Position numbers and translations under genes: made by a program. The notes under the pieces were generated by a model. It worked only from the letters and a program-made list of their open reading frames with translations. It did not search any database and had not been told where the DNA came from. Shown here piece after piece: positions 10,603 to 21,416 of a stretch of 64,000 nucleotides of DNA. The first letter of the stretch is position 1; the number at the start of each line of letters is the position of its first letter. Origin of the DNA: Atriophallophorus winterbourni (lineage: Eukaryota; Platyhelminthes; Trematoda; Plagiorchiida; Microphallidae); the NCBI GenBank assembly GCA_013407085.1, contig JACCGJ010001475.1, positions 1-64,000 on the forward strand, written 5' to 3'.

Positions 10603-11470
10603 CTGACACTTAATCGTCAGACACTTAATCGTCGGACACATAATTACTGATACTGGATACCCAGACACTTAATCCTCAGTTTGATAACTTCTGAAGAATA
10701 CAGAATACATTCAAATGAATTTATTTAGCAGGAGAGATATGCAATTGATTTTAAGAACGTCAATTTTTCCGTAGTTGAGTATCACTGAATTGCTTGAGAT
10801 GTCCTGGCGCATATCTCAGCATACTTCTTCTTCTGTTTGATATGAATCCCAGCACTTGCTTGAATAACTGAGGTTGTATGCTGTCGGCAATCTTTTCGCA
10901 AACCGTTAAGAAATGTCCACATGGTGGGATGTTGGAACATCAAACATGGCGTCACTTGGGAGGGACAGGAGAGTGCATGTTTGGTCTTTCCCTCTTATAC
11001 TGTTTTGATGCCTGTTGAGTGTCCACGAGATAGCACTTTTTGAGGTTGTGCCATTAGAGTGCCTAATTACAGACCGAATATGACCGAAGTCCGTGAGGCA
11101 AAGGGGGTTGCATTAATTTCTGACATTTTTCCCTTCATTTTGGCCATCGCATTCTTCGCCAAAACTTTTTCTTTGTTGCACTCGTGATTGTGAAGTGCGA
11201 AATTACACACGATATCATCATTAATTGTGAGTAATCTCGCTCTACACTTGTGCGTGAAAAACTTACTACATCTCCAATTAATATTGCCATTATTTGATTG
11301 TTTCTCGAACCAATACTCTTTTCCCATGTAAATTAATGCCCTTCGAACTTTGCTACTTATGCCATATTCAAGAGACATTGCACACATTTAAATATCTTCT
11401 TATCTTGAATCTTATCTTAAATACCTTCCCTGGGGATTAAGCGACTGGGAATGAAGTGACCGGACACCAA
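10603..11470 (-). mobile_element. Mutator-like DNA transposon remnant with FLYWCH domain
   Basis: The left end (10603-10679) holds repeated GACACTTAATCGTC-type units. The right end (11430-11470) holds related units in inverted orientation. The best match is 10660-10679 against the complement of 11430-11449, 20 nt with 3 mismatches. Between them on the minus strand lies a FLYWCH-type zinc-binding segment (11387-11067). Further on, at about 10925-10800, the frame PCGHFLTVCEKIADS resembles the HPxxWxFL..L segment near the C-terminus of MULE transposases. The catalytic core is missing, so this is an internally deleted copy. FLYWCH N-termini are known in MULE transposases. It sits in a CAP-Gly gene intron. 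Confidence 0.6.
11067..11387 (-). pseudogene. FLYWCH-type zinc finger fragment of a transposase
   Basis: 106 codons. After about 15 residues the frame reads ALIYMGKEYWFEKQ, then WRCSKFFTHKCRARLL, then FALHNHECN. This fits the FLYWCH pattern: aromatic start, WxC, a second Cys before RAR, and a final HxH. That family binds DNA in MULE transposases and some regulators. The frame ends about 25 residues after the finger with no DDE domain following in frame. The flanking inverted units favour a transposon remnant over a host FLYWCH gene; a host exon is not excluded. Confidence 0.6.
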
Positions 11471-12673
11471 ATTTCATGCCATAGTCTCCCGCAGTGATAT
11501 AATTAGTATATTCGCAGTTCCAGAAGCTGGTTCAAGCTCCACTGGCTCAGGGACCATACTAAGGTAATCATGCACACCATTATATTTGTGCCACCCCACT
11601 AACGTGAAATGACATGCTGACTTCGTCTTATACATAGCGAAACGCGTATAAAACGTCAGGTAGACGTTTAATAGAGCCACTGTATTAGAATTGCTTCACA
11701 GTCTTTGAAAAACGAGGATTAGGGTTAAATGCAGACACCATTCTGGTTTTGTTAATAAGTTGAGCGAAACTAGTAAGTTGGTCTCCTTTGCAGCTTTTAA
11801 TGCCGAGAATCCAAAAATACTCTTACACAAGTTTATTCAAACGCCCCACAGCAATGGCGTCAACATCTGCAGAATTCGAAGCACCAGACCGATAGATTAC
11901 TGGGCGGATTGCCAAGAAGAATGATGTTGTTATAATGGTTGCGTTCGATCGCCCATCAATGATACGGTTTCTGGTTGTGGCATGTCATGTTCCTCAATAA
12001 TCTCAAAACTTACTGACGCGAAAGTTGCCTTAGTTTGATCAAACAAACCAATGCAAAAATGCGTTATAACATGAATGTAAAACATATTTAGTATTTAGCA
12101 TTGGAAATACAATTTGCTTAATTACTGATTTCAAATCTTGAATGTAGTTTGCTCCTCAACATGATAAGTCACATTATAAGATTAATTTAATCAAACTCAG
12201 TCGCTTAAAATGATGTTCCATGATTCATTAGAATTAACATCAAATCGTTCAATAATTATTTTTGTTAAACACTACATACACATCTTGATTCAACTGACAT
12301 CTCACACCACAATATATTATTCTCAATTGTTCGGCTGTTTGGTATATTACATCTGAGCTTAACATACTACCGCAGTGCAATAAATGCCAAATTCTGAAGA
12401 TTTTGCTAAGGCAGGTTACAATTTTCTAGAAAAACCATGCTTCGCAGACTTTGGCAAGGGCCACTCGTAAATAGAACACCAATATTGCATGTAAGAATTA
12501 TGAAACATTCAAAATCTTCGAATATACAACACAATAATCAATACATCGTTACAATAAAAAGACAAAACAGCACTCTTATGACTGAACAACTGTTGGGTGA
12601 GGCGTCCTCACCCCTGACAAGAGCGACCTTGGTAATGTCCTTATCCGAACATTGCGGATGCATACTGTGACAC
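11471..12673. other. Intron sequence, nothing recognised
   Basis: No family repeat or exon consistent with the CAP-Gly gene phases was found. The short open frame at 12430-12490 has splice-like ends but the wrong entry phase for the preceding known exon. Confidence 0.35.
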
Positions 12674-13673
12674 NNNNNNNNNNNNNNNNNNNNNNNNNNN
12701 NNNNNNNNNNNNNNNNNNNNNNNNNNNNNNNNNNNNNNNNNNNNNNNNNNNNNNNNNNNNNNNNNNNNNNNNNNNNNNNNNNNNNNNNNNNNNNNNNNNN
12801 NNNNNNNNNNNNNNNNNNNNNNNNNNNNNNNNNNNNNNNNNNNNNNNNNNNNNNNNNNNNNNNNNNNNNNNNNNNNNNNNNNNNNNNNNNNNNNNNNNNN
12901 NNNNNNNNNNNNNNNNNNNNNNNNNNNNNNNNNNNNNNNNNNNNNNNNNNNNNNNNNNNNNNNNNNNNNNNNNNNNNNNNNNNNNNNNNNNNNNNNNNNN
13001 NNNNNNNNNNNNNNNNNNNNNNNNNNNNNNNNNNNNNNNNNNNNNNNNNNNNNNNNNNNNNNNNNNNNNNNNNNNNNNNNNNNNNNNNNNNNNNNNNNNN
13101 NNNNNNNNNNNNNNNNNNNNNNNNNNNNNNNNNNNNNNNNNNNNNNNNNNNNNNNNNNNNNNNNNNNNNNNNNNNNNNNNNNNNNNNNNNNNNNNNNNNN
13201 NNNNNNNNNNNNNNNNNNNNNNNNNNNNNNNNNNNNNNNNNNNNNNNNNNNNNNNNNNNNNNNNNNNNNNNNNNNNNNNNNNNNNNNNNNNNNNNNNNNN
13301 NNNNNNNNNNNNNNNNNNNNNNNNNNNNNNNNNNNNNNNNNNNNNNNNNNNNNNNNNNNNNNNNNNNNNNNNNNNNNNNNNNNNNNNNNNNNNNNNNNNN
13401 NNNNNNNNNNNNNNNNNNNNNNNNNNNNNNNNNNNNNNNNNNNNNNNNNNNNNNNNNNNNNNNNNNNNNNNNNNNNNNNNNNNNNNNNNNNNNNNNNNNN
13501 NNNNNNNNNNNNNNNNNNNNNNNNNNNNNNNNNNNNNNNNNNNNNNNNNNNNNNNNNNNNNNNNNNNNNNNNNNNNNNNNNNNNNNNNNNNNNNNNNNNN
13601 NNNNNNNNNNNNNNNNNNNNNNNNNNNNNNNNNNNNNNNNNNNNNNNNNNNNNNNNNNNNNNNNNNNNNNNNN
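12674..13673. other. Assembly gap of exactly 1000 N
   Basis: The run of N is exactly 1000 bases, typical of a placeholder, so the true distance is unknown. Any open frame drawn across it is an artefact. It falls within a CAP-Gly gene intron where at least one exon is missing. Confidence 0.99.
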
Positions 13674-14110
13674 AGCGGTTCACATATTCCTAAACGAGTC
13701 AGTTTTTGGATAAGCAAATCATGACGGACTCTGTCAAAAGCTTTTGAAATATATCAGTTACAGACGTGAATGCAAGAACTTCTATCCAACTCCTTTGTCT
13801 AGTCGTCTAACGCTATGAGAAGATTCGTTAGAGAAGAGCGATGAGATCGAAATCCATGCTGCGCTGTCCGAACAAATGATGCATTCTTTACGAGACTATC
13901 CATTCTATGACCTTACCAATAACAATGATAGTAATGGAAGGGACGATTAATTTACAGTGTCAGATCGGCATCCGCATTTGAAGATGGTGTAATCACCCCG
14001 GATTCCAATCTTTCGTGCACCTTCCTTCAGCATCGATTCTTAAAATTAAGCTGATAAATTGTTCACAATGCTTGATAACGCCAGACCTGAGCCCACTCCG
14101 GTGTAAAGCC
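13674..14110 (-). mobile_element. CR1-type reverse transcriptase fragment
   Basis: The minus strand, across stops and shifts, gives the ordered CR1/LINE RT blocks: a degraded start, QHGFRSHRSSLTNLL at about 13860-13815, then YISKAFDRVRHDLLIQKL at about 13755-13705, running into the gap. These correspond to the palm region before the catalytic F/YADD motif, which would lie in the gap. Internal stops show it is dead. Confidence 0.7.
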
Positions 14111-14304
14111 TTCGCACCTGGAAATTTTTTACGTTATTAGAAATTTTACATGCGAATTAGAGGGATTCTGATTAGCACTTAACAAACTGGGGTGCCCGCG
14201 TGCAAAAAATAGGGCATCAATGCGTCGTCTCAAATATCTTTGATAATGTGGTCAGTAGGTTCCATGTCAGTACCCTAGTATTCATATCTATTGAGAACCA
14301 GTGA

Positions 14305-14515
14305 GCTTGAGTGCGGGGGATGTGAATAACATTATATAAGTTATTCATACGCGTCTTGAGCAGTTGACCATTAATCACCATATGATTCTGAGTTGTACAA
14401 ACCCTGTTGAACACTGGCTTCAAATTCTTACGTTGTTTACAATGCTCACGGTAGCTAATTTCACGTTCTCAAACTGATGACGACAAACAGACAAAATCAG
14501 TTTTAGTGTAGAAGT
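14305..14515 (+). repeat. Hammerhead repeat subfamily A, old copy
   Basis: It aligns with other plus A copies: GGGGGATGTGAATAACA, TTCATACGCGTCTTGAG, AATCACCATATGATTCTG, TGTACAAACCCT, then CTGATGACGACAAACAGACAAAA at about 14476. The CTGATGA box is intact but the GAAA box has lost its G. Confidence 0.55.
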
Positions 14516-14890
14516 GTAGGGGATTTGAACAATACATAACAGTGCGATCAAGCGTTTCTCCGCAGAAATACCTAACGACAAACATATAGAAGTACGTAGC
14601 ACGGAGCGGAAATGAAAGTAAAGTAATACATACGTGCTTATATTTTATGTAAGTTAACTTAACTGACTACGACTGTTATATGTCGTATACCTTCATCGGC
14701 TCAGAATCAGTATAACAAGCTTTGAGAGGCTTGCAGAACGCACCTCACATGGGATTTGTAAGAATTCGTCGATATGTTAAAAGCACAAAAGTAGCATGGT
14801 TTAAACGATTGCTAAAATAACATTCAATCAAATAACATTCATATATTGTTTGTCCAACATATCATCAATAACTATCTCCATGCTCTTCAG

Positions 14891-14951
14891 GTATTACGAA
14901 AAACTGGTGAACGACTGTTTGTCACCTGCAAATTCGACGGACAAGAAACAG
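14891..14951 (+). CDS. Likely CAP-Gly gene exon (61 bp, helical region)
   Basis: The acceptor is CATGCTCTTCAG and the donor is GTAAGA. Entered in phase 2 it is open and reads YYEKLVNDCLSPANSTDKKQ, leaving in phase 0. That matches the exon at 16910, which is open only in phase 0. Phase 0 entry is also open but would exit in phase 1 and not fit the next exon. The preceding known exon exits in phase 0, so a linking exon is missing, perhaps in the gap. Assignment to the CAP-Gly gene is inference from strand, order and phase. Confidence 0.5.
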
Positions 14952-16339
14952 GTAAGATTAGAGCGATAATAACAAACATATAATATAGCGTCTATTTTGT
15001 GAGATTTCCTAACTTTACAAATTTCGGTAGAATCACGTCAATTCATAGAAGTCGAATGGCGTTTCCTATCTTGATGCCTATCAGGAGGTCGTTGAACACG
15101 CCGCTGTCTGTTTACTGTCCCGATATCGATTGCATCACGTATCGCTCATCCCAAGCGTTAGGCACTTTCACCTCAGAATCATACAAAACCAGAGAACACC
15201 AATTTGCCGAGTGTTGATTACGCGATTGACTAAGAGCAAAATACATGCCTCTCTATAATTATTGAATCCCGTAGGTGTGTGGGCATGTGGGGCTTACCTT
15301 AGTCCCTTCATGAAGCTAAATTTCAATCGGCAACTGAGGTTTTATTATCGACTTCTCAAAAGAGGGAAGGAAGTTAGAATGTTCTGTTGCGGATACGCAA
15401 ACCTGATTAGTGGCTACGATCACAAAATGGGACGTGAGTTACAGACAAGCTATTCGAACTTCAAATTGTATTCATTTATAGAATCTCTCCTCCATAAAAA
15501 GTGTCCTTAGAGTGTTGGTCTCAGTTGTCAGGCAGTTTGGTGACATCCAGTTCGATTCATACCCTAACCATGTTTGGCACATCAGATTGATTTGAACGAA
15601 TTACAAATCGTTGAATAGTTGATTTCACCCTTCAAATTGTTCTGTTTTTTAGGCAGGATTGCATTTGAAGGTTTCTCTTGCAATTCATATATAACCCGAA
15701 TAGCTATAATTGGACTTTTCAGCTCTTCTTGGTGTTGTATTGTGTCGGATTTTAGGCATTCTGCTTATCATCCAAATTCTCTTGATTGACCCTAGAGACT
15801 ACGTACTTAATAGCCGCAACACTAACACACAATTTGTAAAATTTGCATATATTTCATTTTAAACATATACGCTGATTTAAATCGCTGTTTCTGTCTACGT
15901 CTATTGAACATCGATAATACTAATCTTGGCGAAATATGCGAACATCGTTAACATGATTTCCGCAACTAAATAAATATTTTTTTTAAAATGTGGATGTGTA
16001 ACTATTGAATATCACATATTATGTGGTATCACCATTAGTCTTTCGCTCTCCAACATCGAGTCCGTATGACATTTGTAAATACACTAGAGTTCAAAATGTA
16101 ACAAGTCTTCTTAATTTCGATTTTTCAGAAGGTTGATAGTCAGATTTCTGTGATTATTGTAGGTTCACAATTTTCACATAACATTTTAGCGGATCCCAGG
16201 AACAAGAAAATTTTGAGCAGCATAAATATCGATAATTTGTTTTAATTTTAATATAACCGGTTGAAAAATAATAGAACGAATTCACGGTCCAGACATTTAT
16301 GTTAATTTCTTGGCCGATGTCTGTGACTAGATGACGCCC
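14952..16339. other. Intron, no recognised element
   Basis: Open frames at 14999-15217 and 15262-15510 have no recognisable domain and no coherent splice context. A stretch near 15515-15575 has a weak tRNA-like B-box word (AGTTCGATTCA) but no fold was confirmed. Confidence 0.35.
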
Positions 16340-16580
16340 TTATTTTCTACTCGTTGTTCTACCGTTGCTCACGACTTTAAAAGGAAATGAGAGGGATTTT
16401 TATTGAATTATTCTTTTCCCGGACACTTATCTATTGCTTAATCTAATTCCTTATCTTGTTTATACACCAACATTTCAATTTTTACCATCCTATGGTTGTT
16501 GTTAAGCTTGTTGCTTTTTAGACAATTAAAAACGTTGAATTACCTTGAATTACCTTGAATTACTCGAATTAATACACGTT
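16340..16580 (+). mobile_element. CR1-type element 3' end with 10-bp tandem tail
   Basis: 16480-16525 matches the 3' region of the CR1-type element at 29.7 kb (ACATTT.AATTTT.ACCATCCTATGG, then TTAAGCTTG.TGCTTTTTA). It is followed by about three tandem copies of TTGAATTACC, the type of short 3' repeat that ends many non-LTR insertions. Confidence 0.6.
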
Positions 16581-16909
16581 TACCAGCCAAGCTTTTCGTA
16601 AATAGTATGTAGCTGAAAATCACTTCGTGATGTCTTATTGGCATTGGCGTCAAAAATTGATGTGTTTTTAATATTCATGAAAGCACACAAACATTAATTC
16701 AAAACTTGAAGAGAGGGCAGCAAAGATTTTTCCAATTTAATTGACCAACAGTTATCACGAATTACGAGAAACATGCGGTTGAAGTTTGTTTATTCAAGGG
16801 AAATATTTATTGTACATCTTTGTTCGATTGGATTTATATCTCCCCAAAAATATTTTCAACGCATGAATACAACTAAACTGAGGCTTGCATTATCTTGTCA
16901 CATGGTTAG

Positions 16910-17038
16910 AGAATTGAAGATTTGCGTCTCAACAACATGAAACGTTCACTGGCGAAAGAATTTGAGCGAACACAGCGAATATTGGAAGAGTTACATATTC
17001 TGGAATCGAAACTTCCGGAGAGCATTAAAGTGCAAAAC
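16910..17038 (+). CDS. Likely CAP-Gly gene exon encoding coiled coil
   Basis: The acceptor is TCTTGTCACATGGTTAG and the donor is a perfect GTAAGT, enclosing exactly 43 codons in phase 0. The sequence RIEDLRLNNMKRSLAKEFER, then TQRILEELHILESKLPESIK, is strongly helical, with heptad-spaced Leu/Ile and many charges, so a coiled coil is expected. The other two frames are closed. CAP-Gly linker proteins typically carry coiled coils downstream of the basic region, which fits the gene order. A separate gene is possible, because the link to the CAP-Gly exons crosses a missing exon. Confidence 0.65.
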
Positions 17039-18004
17039 GTAAGTTAACTTGGAATAATTAGTGGCCTAAATTTATAAAGGAAAAGGTATGAAAAGCTTCG
17101 AAATTACTATGAAACAAGTTTAACAGAATATTATTGATTAAAAAATTCCCCTGGTTACACTAAAATGAGAAATATGAAATGGTTTCTAAAAACTATTTTT
17201 CGTATGACATCTAATTTAGCGGTTTTTAGTGTTTTGGGGAGTGTTACGGGGAGCAAAACTATTCATTTATTACTTAATTTTAGTTAGTAGTATTCATATA
17301 AACAATAAAGATAGCAATTGTTTCATTCCAGGTTTAATAGCAGTTTCGGGACTGATTGTTTCGCAGAACAATGTGGAAAATATCACGAACGAAAATTTGA
17401 ATTTTTTTAGAAAATTATTTATCATGAAACACTCACAATGTAATAATATCACATTTTGTAGCCATTGTATTTTGATACAAGATTCCATGAAATATACTTA
17501 TTTTCTCAAACTCCTCCCCAAACTAATATTTTCTGGTAATTTAATCCTAAAATGCTCGAAATTTTTGTTTTTATGATTTTTGCTCATTTTGGGTTTCTTT
17601 TAGCTATTTTAAAACTGACCATTTTATTCTGTTGTGTTGTACGCGCAAACAATCGGTCATTGAAGAGTTTGACCAAGTCATGAACAAATCTTCCAGAATC
17701 ATATCGAAATGTAGTTTATTATCACCAATGAGAATATGAGAATGAATAAAATATCTCAGTATTGTTTAGCGATCTCTGCTGATCTTTGTGCTTTAGCGAC
17801 CAACGCTCGTGAAATAACGAGAGATTAGTTTAAAGTATCACTTATGCGAATCTTACTGGAGAAAACAGATGATAGTCAAAACCAGTAGTTCACAGCATAC
17901 TACAAAACCTAAGCATGCTGAACTCAATGAAAATATTGAAAATTGACATTTCTTTGAGATAGCACATGCTAATGAGTTAGATAAGTCACGGTTTACGAAA
18001 AATT
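17039..18004. other. Intron or intergenic, nothing recognised
   Basis: The open frames at 17229-17576 and 17853-18056 are AT-biased and show no domain. No element family is recognised. Confidence 0.35.
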
Positions 18005-18100
18005 TCATTTTCACCATCACACACCCCACGACCGGTTTCGTGCTGTTTGCACTCATCAGGTAGGAACGGCAAGATCGGGATTCGCATGCGCTTCATTTAA
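18005..18100 (-). repeat. Hammerhead repeat subfamily B, truncated copy
   Basis: It runs from the CACCATCACACACC block to GGATTCGCATGCGCTTC, then breaks off, so only the ribozyme and about 35 bp upstream of it remain. Confidence 0.8.
18022..18067 (-). ncRNA. Hammerhead ribozyme motif, intact core (GUC site)
   Basis: Read on the minus strand this has the canonical order of a type I hammerhead. The stem I 5' strand GUUCCUAC is followed by CUGAUGA (18059-18053), stem II GUGC/GCAC closing an AAACA loop (18052-18040), GAAA (18039-18036), a minimal stem III CCGG, GUC (18032-18030), and the stem I 3' strand GUGGGG. Stem I pairs over six positions including G-U pairs, and all conserved core bases are present. 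Cleavage is predicted after 18030. The very short stem III resembles schistosome SINE hammerheads and may need dimeric RNA. No transcript evidence is available here. Confidence 0.8.
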
Positions 18101-18533
18101 ATTTTCTGTTCGCTTTTCAGTGAACTGCTATGTAGCTTTCAGGAAGAAGATAGTTGCTTGGGCGTACATCATAATATAAGTGGCAATATCGAAGATACAC
18201 AGTAAAAGGAGAATTGATACACCATGCTGTATCCTTGAAATAATTTTCACGAAATTCTAGTTGAAGCGTTTTTTTCTTGATACTGAACAGAAAGTAACTG
18301 AATATTGGGATATGTTTTTTCGAAGAATTTATTAATGCAAACGTGTTAACATGATCAATGATTTGAATAATGCAATAAATACTTGTTCGATACACGGTTA
18401 GTTTTTTTACTCACGCCACCACATCGTTATCAGAGAAATTTAAAGTGGAGTCCACATAGAAAATAAAATCATTCTGTTGAGTTTAAAGGATGCATCATAA
18501 ATTGCCAGTTTGGTTTATGTAATATATTCCTAG

Positions 18534-18599
18534 GTGTTGAACGATGAGGTTTTGGCTGCGTTTCAGAAATGCTTCATCTATTGCATTTTTTTCGCATAA
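18534..18599 (+). CDS. Possible terminal exon of the coiled-coil gene
   Basis: After the acceptor TAATATATTCCTAG the phase-0 frame reads VLNDEVLAAFQKCFIYCIFF to a TAA at 18597-18599, which matches the phase-0 exit of the exon at 16910. The hydrophobic end is odd for a coiled-coil protein. A nearer polyadenylation signal was not found; the clearest plus-strand AATAAA is near 20487. It could be chance. Confidence 0.25.
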   Translation: MLNDEVLAAFQKCFIYCIFFA

Positions 18600-18724
18600 C
18601 TTTTGAGACATTTGAAAGGTTTTGTATAGTTTTTGCACTGGAAACACAATGTATCAACAGCCACAGCGGCGCCTACGCTGACTTGGTCATTTGTACATAA
18701 TTTAAAATGGTCGTATTCCGGAAG

Positions 18725-19075
18725 ATCTACTTTATAGTGAGATTTCAATCAGGAAGTTGACAATCAGGCAAGTCACATTTGTGTTACAAAATCGTTTGAA
18801 AAGAAAGATGAATGATCTTGACGTTCAACATACAGGTTGGAAGAACATACTCTTGATTGCTCTTTTTTGGAAGCGTCATCTGCAAGCTGCTAATCGTAGA
18901 TCACGCTATCATCGTGCAACTGACATCGATTGACCGAGTAAGCCTTATCGATGTTTGGGGCAGCGGGAGAGATTGTTCCTCCCGAATCGGACTGTTTAGT
19001 CATTTGAATAGGTTTGGAGCATGAAACAATTGTGTACCCTTGGTGTATCACAAGGTCGACATCGAACGAAGGAGT
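18725..19075 (+). mobile_element. RTE-like retrotransposon 3' fragment
   Basis: The order of blocks matches the family. TGGTCGTATTCCGGAAGATC is followed by the KSGS..-like piece, the ATCTGCAAGCTG piece, and ATCACGC..CATCGTGCAACTG. The zinc-finger-like tail region (AGATTGTTCCTCCCGAATCGG) comes next, and the fragment ends in the ACATCGAACGAAGGAG-type 3' motif. Many stops and deletions. Confidence 0.75.
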
Positions 19076-19554
19076 CCTATATATTGTGCAATACAACATT
19101 ATTTTATTATCTTTAAAATCGTTTCTCAGATATCGTACCCATTTAAATCGGGTTCAGACACAAAATGATTTCCCATTACAATCACGCCAGGATGATCTAA
19201 GTTGTTCTATTCTATTATGAATTTATGTCTTAGTGACTTGATTTATATCTATCAATGAAATACCTAATTGCTTATGGAATTCGTTAATATTATGGAAATT
19301 TTACCAAATGTGAAATTCGCTATAAATGCAACCAAGTTGGCTTTGAGGTATTGCTGAGAACATCTCAAAGTTGCTTGCTTCAGCCTTCAACCGACAGACT
19401 AAATGTTATCTTCGTTAAATGCGCCGTACTCAAATGAATTTATATATTATTAGAATCAGTGCCACTCGTGAGGTTTCTGAAAATTCACCGATGAAAATCA
19501 TCAATTAACTGGTCGAATTACTTATGCAATCTTATAAATCGATCACTATGGGAA

Positions 19555-19860
19555 GATAAAAGTAATTCTTAGTATAAAGTAGTGTGTTGCTCACATCTCC
19601 ATCCCTTACACACCACTTGCCTTCAAGAACGTCTTTATATAGAAGGTCCTTCGCTCCGGCGGTACAAACACCAACAAAACAAAACACCCTTTTGTGGTGT
19701 GTAATGGATGGGGATGTGAGCAACACATTACTTTGGTCTTCCATAAGCGCCTTGAGTGCTTTGGCCAAGAATCACTTTGTGATTCTGTGTCTGAAAATCG
19801 TGGTTCGTTGTACGAACCCTATATAACAGTGGGATACAAGCATAACTTTGTTTAATTCTT
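19555..19860. repeat. Subfamily A foldback lacking ribozyme cores
   Basis: A minus arm (GTTGCTCACATC, CCATCCCTTACACACCAC, from about 19590) is followed after about 70 bp by the matching plus arm (GTGGTGTGTAATGGATGGGG, ATGTGAGCAACACA, to about 19728). The subfamily A unit then continues to 19860. The two ribozyme cores that normally sit between such arms are replaced by an unrelated spacer. Transcribed, it would fold into a long hairpin. Confidence 0.7.
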
Positions 19861-20584
19861 AGTCTTTATTCATTGTATGGAGTTATGTTTCACATACCGT
19901 GATTTGTAAAATGTTATTATACATGTAAGGACGGAAATCCTGCTGCAAATATAACGGCTTTCAGGTTACTACAGGTAATGTGAGCCCATGATTTATGCTG
20001 TAAATTAATCTTATCGAATTTTTCCAAAAGTCAATAGAACAATGCATCGCTGTGTTTAATTTGCTGTTATCCAGCACACGGCTATGAACGGGCTAACATG
20101 AACCTAGTTCTTCATAATTGATCATTGTTATCCAGTGGAAATAGACTTTGGGATCTTTTACTGAGAAGTATCTTTGAACTTATTCGGGACCAAAAGCTAT
20201 AAAGCGTCTTGGAAATTCAAAGAATTTTTGTATGATTTTGAGTATGCATATATGCCAGGTTCTGAATAATTGATCAGCTGTTTGGCTTTTAAAAAAGTAC
20301 TTTGCTGATTTGAAATATCTTGAATTTGTAAACGCAAACATTCATAAACAAATGAACTCATTAATTCTCAACTTATTCATATGTTAGGAGTCTCTTGATC
20401 TAATCGCCAATGTTTTTGAATTTATTCACTTTTTTGTGGTATAAAACCAAAGGTGTAAAACTTTAAGATATAAGCGGTGGTCAAGAATAAAAAGAATAAG
20501 ACGATTAGAATACAAGAATAACTACTTCATTTCGTACTGAATTACTATTTTGTGAGTTAAAAATTAAATTAAATTTGATATATA

Positions 20585-20835
20585 GCGGTGCTCCCATCAC
20601 CATCCGTTACACACCACTACCGGTTTCTGGCTGTTTGTAGTCAATCAGGTGAAGACATTAAGATCAGGTTCAGTGAGCCTAGAAACAGTGGTAAAGTGGT
20701 GAACAACGTTATAATTGTATGCCACTGTTGTTCTTACAAAGAACCACGATGTTCAAATACAGAGTCACAAAGTGAACGCACGAGGAGCTTGTGCAAGTTC
20801 AATATATTTAAGCTGATTAGAAGTTTAGTTTACAA
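20585..20835 (-). repeat. Hammerhead repeat subfamily A, near-complete minus copy
   Basis: The reverse complement of 20690-20585 reads TGTCTTCACCTGATTGACTACAAACAGCC, then AGAAACCGGTAGTGGTG. The first core box has one extra base (CTGATTGA), and stem II is poor. The rest of the unit continues to about 20835, with the ACTGTTTCTAGGCTCACTGAACC block intact. Confidence 0.75.
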
Positions 20836-21198
20836 AGGTTAGACGATAATATTCAGGAATGTCTATGACCATGCATGGAACATTAAAACAGCAAATAACA
20901 AAAGATAAATGGTTGACTTTCAGATGTCCATTTTCCCAACCAACTATTTGGGGACCACGCTTTTAATCCACAAGCTACGGTCAGTTAAAACAGGGCGACA
21001 TTAAACTTTCTATGCCAATATAAAAAGGAACCAATGAGAACCAATTTTTGATGCACCTTATTGAACCGGAAAATCTTTTTTGAAGCCTAGTCATTTAACT
21101 CCCTTGATCGCTGTCGACCTGAGGGGGCTCGCGTCCCTAGAATGTTTATTTATGGAGTTTCATTGACAAATCCTAATTAGTTAATCCAATTACTTTCG
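20836..21198. other. Intergenic, nothing recognised
   Basis: No coding block or family repeat was found between the repeat and the 3' flank of the minus-strand gene at 21417. Confidence 0.35.
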
Positions 21199-21204
21199 TT
21201 TATT
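21199..21204 (-). terminator. Candidate polyadenylation signal for the 452-residue protein gene
   Basis: AATAAA on the minus strand about 215 bp past the stop codon. A second one lies near 21147. Position only; the cleavage site is not known. Confidence 0.3.
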
Positions 21205-21416
21205 GGGTTTGCATATAAATATTTCCCGAACAAATGATTACTAACTTTTCCGGGGTCTTCGGTCTACGGTAATAAAGGAATAGAAAAGTTTTCATATTTT
21301 CACAGAATTTAGCATTCACTGCTGGTTCATAGATAAATATAGATATTGTTCATGGGTACAATAAAATCCAATGGATAAGAAAATCAGATAAAGAAGATGA
21401 TGACCTCATTGGAAAG

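Noticed and set aside
12430..12490. Possible 61-bp exon between a TTTTCTAG acceptor and a GTAAGA donor
   Set aside because: Open only when entered in phase 2, which does not match the phase-0 exit at 9678; no homology supports it.
12538..13717. Long open frames on both strands across the gap
   Set aside because: They consist almost entirely of N; only the flanking few codons are real.
14891..14951. Phase-0 reading VLRKTGERLFVTCKFDGQET as a second CAP-Gly start
   Set aside because: It exits in phase 1 and cannot join the phase-0-only exon at 16910; no following CAP-Gly half was found.
15262..15510. 82-codon plus frame
   Set aside because: No domain and no splice or repeat context to support it.
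15515..15575. tRNA-like sequence with a TTCGATTC word
   Set aside because: No cloverleaf or convincing A box could be drawn.
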